Shown here: positions 8,267 through 16,674 of the stretch, in pieces
Layout: each line of letters opens with the position of its first letter
Position numbering within the stretch: position 1 is the first letter of the stretch
DNA from: Pokkaliibacter sp. MBI-7
Lineage (GTDB): Bacteria; Pseudomonadota; Gammaproteobacteria; Pseudomonadales; Balneatricaceae
Length of the DNA stretch: 64,000 nucleotides
NCBI RefSeq assembly: GCF_029846635.1
Contig: NZ_JARVTG010000001.1
Location: 4,117,001 to 4,181,000 of the forward strand
Direction of reading: 5' to 3'
The notes under the pieces: model-generated
Told to the model about the DNA's origin: nothing
What the model saw: only the letters and a program-made list of their open reading frames with translations
Databases searched by the model: none
Made by a program: the position numbers and the translations under genes

Positions 8267-9194
8267 CTGTCTGGCTGGCAGCGGGGACGGGCAGGGCAGC
8301 CTGCAGGGCGAACTGGGTGGCCTGGGCAACGGCGCGTTCAGTGGCGACTTCGGCAATCGGATTGTACGGGTCACTGCGGTAAGAGGCGGTGAAATGCAGG
8401 GCGCTGGGCGTCCACACGGCAGACAGGCGTTTTAGACTGCCTGACTGCAGCTCATCGGCCACCAGCACCTGCGGCAGGGTGGAAATGCCGACACCATCCA
8501 GCGTCAGGCGACGGCAGGCAGCGAGGGATGAGGAGGAAAAGAAGCGCGCGGGCTGATCATCCAGCTCACGGAACTTCTGATTGATCTCGGCATAGGGTCT
8601 GGTATTGCGGGCGTAGGTGATGATCGGCCAGCGCACCAGCTCCTCCAGTTGCAGGGTACGGTCGGGCAGCTCAAGGACAGGGCTGGCAACCCATTCCAGC
8701 GGAAAGGTGCTGAGATCGTGATTGCTGATGCCCGGCGCGGAAATAGGCCCCATCAGAAAGGCCAGATCAAGGGAATGGTCGAGGAGAGCGCCGCGCAGGG
8801 TGCTGGTGACATCGACGGTGATTTCCACATCCAGCTCGGGGAACTCCTGATGCAACTGTTTGAGGAAGTCTGGCAGCCAGGTGTGGACGATGGTCTCCGA
8901 TACCCCCAGACGCAGATTGCCGCTGAAGGCCGCTGACTGATTGGCACGCTGCTGGAACTGGTCGGCCATGAAGATCAGCTTTTCCGCGTAGGGCAGCAGC
9001 TCCTTGCCCTTGGCTGTCAGCGCGACCGGACCCGGGCCGCCGTCGCGCTCGAACAGTTTTACCCCCAGCTCTTCTTCCAGCGCCTGAATACGGGAGGAAA
9101 TCGCAGGCTGGGTGGTGTACTGACGTTCTGCCGCTTTGCGGAAGCTGCCCAGAGTGGCAACCCAGACAAAGGTTTCCAGCCGTTTGAAGTTCAT
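8259..9194 (-). CDS. LysR-family transcriptional regulator
   Basis: A 311-residue regulator. The N-terminal winged helix-turn-helix reads MNFKRLETFVWVATLGSFRK and AAERQYTTQPAISSRIQALE, followed by LGVKLFERDGGPGPVALTAKG. The C-terminal two-lobe effector domain starts near residue 92 (GNLRLGVSETIVHTWLP). It is on the same strand as, and upstream of, the dctPQM-DUF1445 genes, so it is the likely regulator of that uptake system, across an unusually long 710-bp gap. The effector may be the imported acid. ATG start at 9194. Confidence 0.93.
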   Translation of the reverse strand: MNFKRLETFVWVATLGSFRKAAERQYTTQPAISSRIQALEEELGVKLFERDGGPGPVALTAKGKELLPYAEKLIFMADQFQQRANQSAAFSGNLRLGVSETIVHTWLPDFLKQLHQEFPELDVEITVDVTSTLRGALLDHSLDLAFLMGPISAPGISNHDLSTFPLEWVASPVLELPDRTLQLEELVRWPIITYARNTRPYAEINQKFRELDDQPARFFSSSSLAACRRLTLDGVGISTLPQVLVADELQSGSLKRLSAVWTPSALHFTASYRSDPYNPIAEVATERAVAQATQFALQAALPVPAASQTGR

Positions 9195-9709
9195 CGCGGT
9201 ACTGTCTCATGGTTGATCTGTTAGCAGACTGTACTGCCTTTGCAGCGATGAGGTGAAGCCGCTGATGTTGCCGGGCTGCATGGCTAACTGCTATCGGGCC
9301 GGTGCAGATCACTATCCGGCGGCTGAATTGATGGTAAAAAGTGGAGCTTCCAGCAGGCTGCGTCTATACCTTTAATGCGGCACGAATCTCATTGCGTTGT
9401 ACGAACTGAGAGCGGTTTGAATGCAGCGCCTGGTGCACTGTGAAAGGCAGTCTCCCCCATCCTGTGCCAGCGTTCGCCGAGCTATGGCTGGAGGCAGCCG
9501 GGCGGGTGATGCGGGTGTGATATACCAACGTCTAACGACAGAAGGCGTCAGATCGTCGAACCTCTGAACCACCACTCCCGGGCGATGGTTTTTTTGTTCA
9601 ACATCATGGCTATAGTGTGGATTCAGATGCTGGAGGCAATGGCGTGTTGGCCATGAATTTGCAAGCCTTCGGCTCCAGGCGTCGGTGGACATCTATGGGG
9701 AACGTTTGG
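9195..9709. other. Intergenic region between LysR gene and chemoreceptor
   Basis: About 515 bp between divergent genes. No convincing coding frame, RNA gene or consensus sigma-28 promoter seen. It must contain the promoters of both flanking genes. Confidence 0.5.
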
Positions 9710-12181
9710 ATGAGACTCTCTATTCGCGGCAAGGTCGGGTTACTGGGCACCTTTCTCGCTTTTGTACCCACTCTGATCGTCAGTATCGTACTCAGCAGCA
9801 TTGCTCTCGATCAGGGGGCCAGAGCGCTGCGAGACGCTGCTCAGCAGAAACTGACCGCGGTGCGTGATGCCACGGCACAGTCCATCGAGAACTACTTCAG
9901 GAATATTGATGATCAGGTGGTCACCTATTCAGGCAATCTGATGATCGTTGAGGCCATGAAGGAGCTGAGTGCTGCCTTCACTGACTACAATAAATCCTTG
10001 TCTGCCGATGAAATGAGCAAGCGCACCAACAGTGTGCAGCAGTACTACCAGCAGCAGTTTGATGCCAAATTCAAAGGCATGAACGAGGGCCACAGTGCCA
10101 ATCCGGATGCCATTCTGCAGCAAACCGCCCAGCAGAGTGTGCCGCTGCAGTACCTCTTTATCAGCAATAACCCTGCGCCTCTGGGGCAGAAAGACGGCAT
10201 GGACAAGCCTGCTGAAGACAACCCCTATGCTCAGCTGCACAGCAAATACCACCCCGCTATTCACGCCTATCAGCAGCATTTTGGCTATTACGACATTTTT
10301 CTGGTTAACCCGGCGGGTGATGTGGTTTACACCGTTTTCAAGGAGCTGGACTTCACCACTAACCTGAAAACCGGCCCCTACGCCAGTACCGGGCTGGGCG
10401 AGGCGTTCAAGGGCGCGATGGCGCTGGGTGACAAAGACAAGTTCTACATGTCTGACTTCAAGCCTTATCTGCCTTCCTACAATGCGCCTGCCGCCTTTGC
10501 CTCCTCTCCCATTTATGACGGCAAGACGCTGGTAGGCGTGCTGATTTTCCAGCTGCCGGTTGACCGTATCAATGCGGTTATGACCCACAACCATGAGTGG
10601 AAAACCACTGGCCTTGGCGATTCAGGCGAAACCTATCTGGTCGGCCCGGACAAACTGATGCGCAGTGACGGACGTTTCCTCATTGAAGACAAATCGGGCT
10701 ATCTCAACACCATGCGCAGTCTGGGCACCGCGGCCTCGACCCTCGATGAGCTGGATCAGAAAAACACAACCATCGGTTTGCAGACGGTGAATACCAAAGG
10801 TGTTAACGAGGCTCTCGGCGGTAACAGCGGCTTTGATATCTTCCCTGACTATCGCGGTGTGCCGGTCTTGTCAGCCTACAAATCCCTGAACCTGAATGGG
10901 CTGAACTGGGTCATCATGAGTGAGATTGATGAAAGTGAGGCTTTTGCACCCATCGCAGCGCTGCGCCACACCATTCTGCTGGATGCTGTGATTGCCTGCC
11001 TCTGTGCACTGGCGGCCGGCACTCTTATGGGCTGGCTGTTTGCCGGCGTCATGACCCGTCCGCTGAAGCTGATGATTGATACTGTCAACGACATTGCGCA
11101 GGGCGAGGGCGATCTGACCCAGCGTCTGCCAGTTAAAGGCCGTGATGAAATTGCGCAGCTTTCGCAGGGGATCAATGACTTTATCACCCACATCGACAAT
11201 ACCTTTTCCTCTGTACTCAAATCGGTGGTGCGTCTGGTGCCGATTTCTCAGGATCTGGCCGATGTGAACACCCATCTGGTTGACGCGACCCATGAGCAGA
11301 AACAGCAGGCTGAAGCGGTAAATCACTGCCTGCTGGAGACCAATGAGTCCACCCGCACAGTAGATACTGAACTGAGCGGTATCAGTGAGGCGACGTCAGC
11401 GGGTAATCAGGTGGTAGAGGCCAGTCAGAAGGTGGTGGGCGACGTCTCGCGCGCCATGGCCAGTCTGTCCGGCAATATCGAGCAGGCGGTGCAGGCCATC
11501 GCCAGTCTGAAAGGTGATACCGACCGCATTGCCACGGTGATCGACGTGATTAACGGCATCGCCGAGCAGACCAACCTGCTGGCACTCAACGCGGCCATTG
11601 AGGCTGCACGGGCAGGTGAAGCAGGCCGCGGCTTCGCTGTGGTGGCGGACGAAGTACGCTCACTGGCCTCGAAAACCCGTCAGTCCACCAACGAGGTCAC
11701 GGAGATGGTAACGGCGATTCAGACCGGTACCCGCTCGGTGGTCACGCTGATGGAGAGCGGTAAGGCCAACGCCGACAAATCCAACGCGCAGGTGGATGAA
11801 GCCACCGCCAAGCTGCGCTCGGTGACGGAGGCGATGTATCTGATCTCCGAGCGGGTGGATCGCATCGGCCAGGCCATCGAGCAGCAGCAGCACAATTTTG
11901 TGCAGGTGACCGACCGATACGAGCAGATGAATGCCAGCTTCGAAAGCTCGCAGCTGCGAAGTGCACAGGCCAGCACCGTTGGTCAGGACGTGAAGAAGCT
12001 CGGCGACAAGCTGATGGATTTGATCAAACGCTTCAAAGTGACCGACGACAACTGGTCAACCCAGCGCCGCAACAAGCTGCGTGCCGAAGAGGAAGAGGCC
12101 AAGCGGGTAGCCGCAGCGAATAAAGCGAAGAAGGCAAGCGTTGACAGCCGGCAGAAGGGGAAGGCTAAATCGACGGCCTGA
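9710..12181 (+). CDS. Methyl-accepting chemotaxis protein with large periplasmic Cache-type sensor
   Basis: An 823-residue chemoreceptor. TM1 is about residues 10-32 and TM2 about 420-445. The intervening region of nearly 390 residues is long enough for a double Cache domain, with typical stretches such as YYDIFLVNPAGDVVYTV and GDSGETYLVGPDKLMRSDGR. A HAMP domain follows, then the signalling coiled coil with the tip EQTNLLALNAAIEAARAGE near 615-640. The last 40 or so residues form a basic, lysine- and alanine-rich tail. The start at 9710 is chosen because GGGGA lies eight bases upstream and the protein then begins directly at TM1; an in-frame ATG at 9695 and others upstream lack this. Confidence 0.93.
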   Translation: MRLSIRGKVGLLGTFLAFVPTLIVSIVLSSIALDQGARALRDAAQQKLTAVRDATAQSIENYFRNIDDQVVTYSGNLMIVEAMKELSAAFTDYNKSLSADEMSKRTNSVQQYYQQQFDAKFKGMNEGHSANPDAILQQTAQQSVPLQYLFISNNPAPLGQKDGMDKPAEDNPYAQLHSKYHPAIHAYQQHFGYYDIFLVNPAGDVVYTVFKELDFTTNLKTGPYASTGLGEAFKGAMALGDKDKFYMSDFKPYLPSYNAPAAFASSPIYDGKTLVGVLIFQLPVDRINAVMTHNHEWKTTGLGDSGETYLVGPDKLMRSDGRFLIEDKSGYLNTMRSLGTAASTLDELDQKNTTIGLQTVNTKGVNEALGGNSGFDIFPDYRGVPVLSAYKSLNLNGLNWVIMSEIDESEAFAPIAALRHTILLDAVIACLCALAAGTLMGWLFAGVMTRPLKLMIDTVNDIAQGEGDLTQRLPVKGRDEIAQLSQGINDFITHIDNTFSSVLKSVVRLVPISQDLADVNTHLVDATHEQKQQAEAVNHCLLETNESTRTVDTELSGISEATSAGNQVVEASQKVVGDVSRAMASLSGNIEQAVQAIASLKGDTDRIATVIDVINGIAEQTNLLALNAAIEAARAGEAGRGFAVVADEVRSLASKTRQSTNEVTEMVTAIQTGTRSVVTLMESGKANADKSNAQVDEATAKLRSVTEAMYLISERVDRIGQAIEQQQHNFVQVTDRYEQMNASFESSQLRSAQASTVGQDVKKLGDKLMDLIKRFKVTDDNWSTQRRNKLRAEEEEAKRVAAANKAKKASVDSRQKGKAKSTA

Positions 12182-12294
12182 GGGCGTACAAAGGGTATGC
12201 TCTGCCTGCTCAGAAAGTGCCTGCTCCCGCCTGTCCGGGAGCGAGCATGGTGAGCAGGGCCTGAGGTTGGTCAATCCTGCTGCGGAGCATGGTA

Positions 12295-12864
12295 ATGAAA
12301 CTGATCGGTTCTTCGACTTCCCCCTATGTGCGTCGTTCACGTTTACTGCTGGCGGATACCCTGTTTGAGTTCGTCGACCTGAATATCTATGCCGAAGGGC
12401 GTGACGCCCTGCGCAGGGCTAATCCGGCGCTGAAAATCCCGCTGCTGCAGGATGGCGAGCAGACCATCTATGATTCACGCATTATTTCCCGCTATATCAG
12501 CAGCAAGCTGGGGCTGCCTGCACTGAGCTGGGATGAAGAAAACCAGATTACGCTGGTGGAAACGGTTAATGATTCGCTGATTCTGCTGTTCCAGGCCGGT
12601 AACCGCTCCGGGCTGGATACCCATCAGGATGTGCTGGTGTTCAATCTGCAGCATGAGCGCATTGCCTCGACCCTGACCGAGCTTGAGCGGCAGGTGATCG
12701 CTGGTCAGTTTGCTCAGTGGAATTACCCGGCGATCTGCCTGCTGTGCATGCTGGACTGGACGTTGTTCCGCGAAGTGGCTGATCTCAGCCCTTACCCGGC
12801 CCTGCTGGGCTTTGTGGAGCAGGCCTATCAGCGCGCCGATGTACAGGCGACCAGCCCGCGCTGA
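12295..12864 (+). CDS. Glutathione S-transferase family protein
   Basis: A 189-residue protein. The N-terminal thioredoxin-like domain reads MKLIGSSTSPYVRRSRLLL, with the SxxSPYVRR pattern of GSTs. NPALKIPLLQDGE carries the cis-proline, and IYDSRIISRYI the glutathione-binding acid-serine pair. The C-terminal helical domain is short. Start 12295 is used because GGAG lies seven bases upstream; the ATG at 12289 is too close to it. It is 113 bp after the chemoreceptor, with a strong terminator behind it. The substrate is unknown. Confidence 0.88.
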   Translation: MKLIGSSTSPYVRRSRLLLADTLFEFVDLNIYAEGRDALRRANPALKIPLLQDGEQTIYDSRIISRYISSKLGLPALSWDEENQITLVETVNDSLILLFQAGNRSGLDTHQDVLVFNLQHERIASTLTELERQVIAGQFAQWNYPAICLLCMLDWTLFREVADLSPYPALLGFVEQAYQRADVQATSPR

Positions 12865-12884
12865 GTGCGGGATGGGTCAGCAAT

Positions 12885-12919
12885 AAAAAATGCCAGTGTG
12901 AACTCACACTGGCATTTTT
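12885..12919. terminator. Strong bidirectional intrinsic terminator
   Basis: A near-perfect inverted repeat TGCCAGTGTGA / TCACACTGGCA (12891-12914) is flanked by A6 on the left and T5 on the right. It can stop the plus-strand GST transcript and the minus-strand entericidin-like transcript. Confidence 0.9.
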
Positions 12920-12938
12920 GTTTCTACGTTCTGGCCGA

Positions 12939-13073
12939 TCAGCTTTTTGCTGCTTTCTCGATGGCCTGACCGCCTTTCTGAATATCCTTGCCGATCCCGC
13001 TCATGGTGTTACAACCGGACAGGCTTAAACCTAGCAACAGCGTCATCATTACCAGCAGGCCTTTTCTCATCAT
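12939..13073 (-). CDS. Entericidin-like small lipoprotein (copy 1)
   Basis: A 44-residue protein: MMRKGLLVMMTLLLGLSLSG, then C at residue 21 and NTMSGIGKDIQKGGQAIEKA. The lipobox LSLSGC and the core CNTxxGxGKDIxKGGxAIE are the signature of the entericidin A/B (EcnAB) family, cell-envelope lipoproteins linked to stationary-phase lysis control or envelope stress. ATG at 13073, or the adjacent ATG at 13070. The stop is 20 bp from the terminator shared with the GST gene. Confidence 0.88.
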   Translation of the reverse strand: MMRKGLLVMMTLLLGLSLSGCNTMSGIGKDIQKGGQAIEKAAKS

Positions 13074-13273
13074 CGGTGCAGATTCCTATTTCTTGGTGCT
13101 AAACAACCAGACGGTAGCGCCGTCTGCCGTTGTATCGGGTGATGGCCGATTATAGGCAGGGCGGATGAAACAGAACAACTCTGCCACCGCGGCTTACTTG
13201 AATATGACCTTTGTGCAGGGATTTAGTTGCTCAGGACCGGCGGCGAGATTGTTAAAGCGGGCAGAAACAACAA

Positions 13274-13293
13274 CGCCCGGCACAAGCCGGGCG
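13274..13293 (-). terminator. Intrinsic terminator after entericidin-like copy 2
   Basis: A perfect 8-bp stem CGCCCGGC/GCCGGGCG with loop ACAA on the plus strand. On the minus strand it is followed by the T-rich TTGTTGTTT. It lies just past the stop of the 47-residue gene, so each of the two entericidin-like genes has its own terminator. Confidence 0.75.
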
Positions 13294-13347
13294 ATGCGTT
13301 CAGGAGGCGACCTTGTGGCGGTGGTCAGGCCACCGCTCAATGACCGT

Positions 13348-13491
13348 TTAGTAGGTTTTATTATCTTCGGCGGAGTTATGAATCGCTTCGCCGCCTTTCT
13401 CTATGTCCTTGCCGGCACCAGAGATGGTGTTACAACCCGCCAGGCCAAAACCCAGCATCAGAGTCATCATCAGAGCCATTAGTTTTTTCAT
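13348..13491 (-). CDS. Entericidin-like small lipoprotein (copy 2)
   Basis: A 47-residue protein: MKKLMALMMTLMLGFGLAGC, followed by NTISGAGKDIEKGGEAIHNS. It has a signal peptide, lipobox GLAGC and the entericidin core. It is clearly a diverged paralogue of the gene 275 bp downstream. AAGGAAC lies just upstream of the ATG at 13491. The tail after the core (AEDNKTY) differs from copy 1. In Enterobacteria the pair acts as toxin and antidote; whether that holds here is unknown. Confidence 0.88.
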   Translation of the reverse strand: MKKLMALMMTLMLGFGLAGCNTISGAGKDIEKGGEAIHNSAEDNKTY

Positions 13492-14016
13492 CGTACTGTT
13501 CCTTGTTCGTTAGTGTGCTCTTGCTAAGGTGGCTGTTAGCGGTTAGCCACCGGCCAAGAGGATTCTTGGTGTGATGCCTGTCCTGCGGCTCGCTGTCATC
13601 GCTTGGTGATCGTCCTCACGGCGCAATGACTATGGGAGAAGCTGACAGCGGGAGAAACGCCAGCACGACACGCATCGTTAACTCTGTATTTCGGTCTGTG
13701 ATGGGGAAAACACAAGCGTAGCCCCCTGAGCTGTAAAACATGGAAAAAGATCCGAAAGGCTCTGCAAATTCTGGTTGCAGTCAGTGCTTGCTAACGGCGT
13801 GAGGTCTGCTAGGTAGCGTGTGATAAGGGGCTTTTCGAGGGGGAGGGGGGGCAAAGGTGTGGTTCAGGTGCGGTTCACTTCGTTCAGCGCACCCTACGTT
13901 GTTGATCGGGTGCATGGTGCTTTTCCCGGTATATATCGGCCTGCCGTAGGGTGTGGTGAGATACGAACTGCACCTTCTGCACCACACCTTTCCATCACGC
14001 AATCAAGCCGTCCCGA
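13492..14016. other. 525-bp intergenic region with hairpins
   Basis: No supported gene. A 7-bp hairpin GGTGGCT/AGCCACC lies at 13528-13551 in the leader of the entericidin-like gene. A REP-like element lies at 13867-13953. The promoter of the entericidin-like gene should be in the left part. The right part is the 3' side of xylB. Confidence 0.55.
13867..13953. repeat. REP-like palindromic element
   Basis: GGTGCG and CGCACC (13867-13893) form a small hairpin around GTTCACTTCGTTCAG. CACCCTACG (13890-13898) is mirrored by CGTAGGGTG at 13945-13953. Sequences of the form TGCGGTTC..CTTCG..CGCACCCTACG are scattered extragenic repeats in many gammaproteobacteria, as I recall, so this is probably one copy of a family. 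Only one copy was seen in the window. Confidence 0.5.
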
Positions 14017-15492
14017 TTACACGCCGTGCAATTGCTGTAAGGCCTGTCGATAGCGCTGATAGACCTCTTCGCTGGCTGCGACATCGGTGGCAACGGGCAG
14101 CTTCTCACTGCTGTCATCCACCTGTACGCAACGCTCGGTCAGGGCCGTCAGGCTTTCACCGCTGACACACCAGGCCGCCTGAATGGCGCCGCCCAGTGCT
14201 GCGGCTTCACCAATCACCGGACAGACCACACGGGCATTCATGGTATCGGCGACGATCTGGCGCCACAGTGCACTTTTGGCTCCGCCACCAATCAGACGAA
14301 TGGTATCGCCCTGCAGGCCGGCATCACGCAGCAGGTCCAGCCCGTAGCGCAGACCGAAGGTGGTGCCTTCTACCACCGCCCGGCACAGGTTGGCCTGCGT
14401 CAGATTGAGGCTGTTGAGGCCAAGGAGGCTGGCGCTGGCCTGCGGCAGGGCGGGGACGCGCTCGCCATTGAGGAAGGGCAGCATGATGATGCCCTCAGCG
14501 CCGACAGGCGCCTGCTGCAGGCAATCGTTGAAGCCGGCAATATCCAGCTGGAACAGCTTCTGTACTGCACTGCTGGCACTGGTCAGGTTCATGGTGCAGA
14601 TCAGCGGCAGCCAGCCACCGGCTGATGAGCAGAACGCCGCCACGCCCGCATTGGGGCTGACCAGTGCCTTGTCGCTATGGGCATAGACGGTGCCGGACGT
14701 CCCCAGACTCATGGTGATGATGCCCTGACGGATATTGCCGGTACCGATGGCGCCCATCATGTTGTCACCGCCACCACTGGATACCACCACGCCTGTGCCA
14801 AGCCCCAGCAGTTCGGCGACTTCCGCTCTGACCACGCCCGCCGGTTGATGGGATTCAATCAGCGCTGGCAGAGCGGCGCGCAGGTGGCCGTCACCGTCGA
14901 TGTGATCGAGGATCGCCGTATCCCAGTTACGCTGACGGATATCGAAGTAACCCGAGCCTGAGGCGTCGCCGTATTCCGCACAAAACGTGCCTGTCAGCCA
15001 GTAGTTGAGGTAGTCATGGGGGAGCAGGATATGAGCGATACGGCTGAACTCATCGGCGAAGTGACGTTTCATCCACAGCAGCTTAGAGACGGTATAGCCG
15101 GGCGCGATCACCAGCCCCAGGCGTTGCAGAGCGGCGTCGGCACCGCCCAGATAGTCCAGCAGCTCGTTGTTCTCTGCGGTACTTTCGGTATCGCACCAGA
15201 GTTTGGCCGGGCGCAGTATCTCGCCGTGGCTGTCGAGGGTGACCAGCCCATGCTGCTGGCCGGAGACACCGATACCGGCAATCTGCCGTGGGTTGATACC
15301 TGCCTGAGCGATGGCCTGCCCGTAGGCCCTGACCAGTGCCTCAGTCCACCACTGGGGGTGCTGTTCGCGCCGGCCATTATTGAGGCTGATCAGCTCATGG
15401 GGGCTGTAGCCTTCGCCTAGCAATACGCCCTGTTCGGCGTCCAGCACCACTACCTTGGTACCCTGAGTACCGCAATCAATTCCGAGATACAT
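14017..15492 (-). CDS. xylB: Xylulokinase
   Basis: A 491-residue FGGY-family sugar kinase. The N-terminus MYLGIDCGTQGTKVVVLD is the phosphate-binding motif; VSGQQHGLVTLD near residue 78 is typical of xylulokinases. VSSGGGDNMMGAIGTG and the late ATP-binding signature RLIGGGAKSALWRQI complete the family pattern. It phosphorylates D-xylulose to xylulose-5-phosphate for the pentose phosphate pathway. Start at 15492 has AAGG upstream; the frame open to 15618 would run across the intergenic gap and is rejected. It is the last gene of the polyol cluster, after transaldolase. Confidence 0.95.
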   Translation of the reverse strand: MYLGIDCGTQGTKVVVLDAEQGVLLGEGYSPHELISLNNGRREQHPQWWTEALVRAYGQAIAQAGINPRQIAGIGVSGQQHGLVTLDSHGEILRPAKLWCDTESTAENNELLDYLGGADAALQRLGLVIAPGYTVSKLLWMKRHFADEFSRIAHILLPHDYLNYWLTGTFCAEYGDASGSGYFDIRQRNWDTAILDHIDGDGHLRAALPALIESHQPAGVVRAEVAELLGLGTGVVVSSGGGDNMMGAIGTGNIRQGIITMSLGTSGTVYAHSDKALVSPNAGVAAFCSSAGGWLPLICTMNLTSASSAVQKLFQLDIAGFNDCLQQAPVGAEGIIMLPFLNGERVPALPQASASLLGLNSLNLTQANLCRAVVEGTTFGLRYGLDLLRDAGLQGDTIRLIGGGAKSALWRQIVADTMNARVVCPVIGEAAALGGAIQAAWCVSGESLTALTERCVQVDDSSEKLPVATDVAASEEVYQRYRQALQQLHGV

Positions 15493-15575
15493 AGCCTGCC
15501 TTCTTATTCTGTCTGTGTATGCCGAGCCCCCGCGGCAGAGCCGACAGGGGCCAATACTGCCTGTCCCGGCGACTG

Positions 15576-16535
15576 CTAGTTCAGCAGGGCCTGACGCAAC
15601 AGGGCGTCGAGCTTGCACTGATCCTGATGGAACACGCGGATACCTTCGGCCAGTTTTTCGGTGGCCATGGCATCTTCATTCATCTGCCAGCGGAAGCTGG
15701 CCTCATCCAGTGCCACCGGACGCGGCGCGCGTTCACCGCTGTCCTGCAGTGCCCGCGGCACCTGACCCTGTTGTGCGGCCAGTTCTTCCAGCAGTGTCGG
15801 ACTGATGGTCAGACGGTCGCAGCCACTCAGGGCGAGGATCTCACCTGCATTGCGGAAGCTGGCGCCCATTACCACGGTGCGATAGTCATGTTTTTTGAAG
15901 AACTGGTAGATGGCTTTGACGGACTCGACACCTGGCTCGGTGGTGGGGGGGAAGTGCTGGTGTGGCTGCTGCTTAACGTGCCAGTCCAGAATGCGGCCGA
16001 CAAAAGGAGAAATAAGGAATACCCCGGCTTCGGCGCAGGCGCGGGCCTGAGCAAAGTTGAAGATCAGCGTCAGGTTGCACTGGATGCCTTCCTGCTCCAG
16101 CACCCGCGCGGCCTGAATGCCTTCCCAGGTGGAGGCGATCTTGATCAGGATGCGCTCGCGGGGGATGCCAGCCTGCTGATACAGCTGACACAGTTCACGG
16201 GCTTTGCTCAGGGTGGCGGCGGTATCAAAAGACAGCCGTGCGGGGACTTCGGTGGAGACCCGGCCGGGGACGTGCCTGAGAATCTCAACACCCATGGCAA
16301 CCACCAGCCGGTCGCTGGCCAGCTGGAGCTGCTGGTGTAGGTCATCGCTCAACTGTCTGGCCTGCGCGATGGCAGCGCTCAGCAATTCCGGGTACTGACC
16401 GGCGGCAATGGCTTTGAGAATCAGGGAGGGGTTGGTGGTGGCATCTTCGGGCTGGAAACGCTGGATGGCACTGAGTTCGCCGGTATCGGCCACCACTACG
16501 GTGTGGGCTTTCAATTGTGCAAGCAGAGATGTCAT
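15576..16535 (-). CDS. tal: Transaldolase
   Basis: A 319-residue class I transaldolase. It has TTNPSLILKA near residue 33, and the Schiff-base lysine in ILIKIASTWEGI near residue 130. NLTLIFNFAQARACAEAG and the phosphate-binding VMGASFRNAGEI follow. It moves dihydroxyacetone units between pentose-phosphate sugars. The start at 16535 (MTSLLAQLK) matches the family; the six extra residues of the longer frame do not. It lies between the HAD phosphatase and xylB in a polyol cluster, where it would help funnel xylulose-5-phosphate into central metabolism. Confidence 0.95.
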   Translation of the reverse strand: MTSLLAQLKAHTVVVADTGELSAIQRFQPEDATTNPSLILKAIAAGQYPELLSAAIAQARQLSDDLHQQLQLASDRLVVAMGVEILRHVPGRVSTEVPARLSFDTAATLSKARELCQLYQQAGIPRERILIKIASTWEGIQAARVLEQEGIQCNLTLIFNFAQARACAEAGVFLISPFVGRILDWHVKQQPHQHFPPTTEPGVESVKAIYQFFKKHDYRTVVMGASFRNAGEILALSGCDRLTISPTLLEELAAQQGQVPRALQDSGERAPRPVALDEASFRWQMNEDAMATEKLAEGIRVFHQDQCKLDALLRQALLN

Positions 16536-16674
16536 GGGGCGGCATGTCCTCAACAGGTCGGAGAAGGGGATTCACCGTACGACAACTGCTGACATGAACG
16601 CGTGTTGACGATCTGAGAGCCTGAGGGTTATCCGGCTCTCAGAGTGGCCCGTCCCGGCTGAGTAATAAGGTTTC

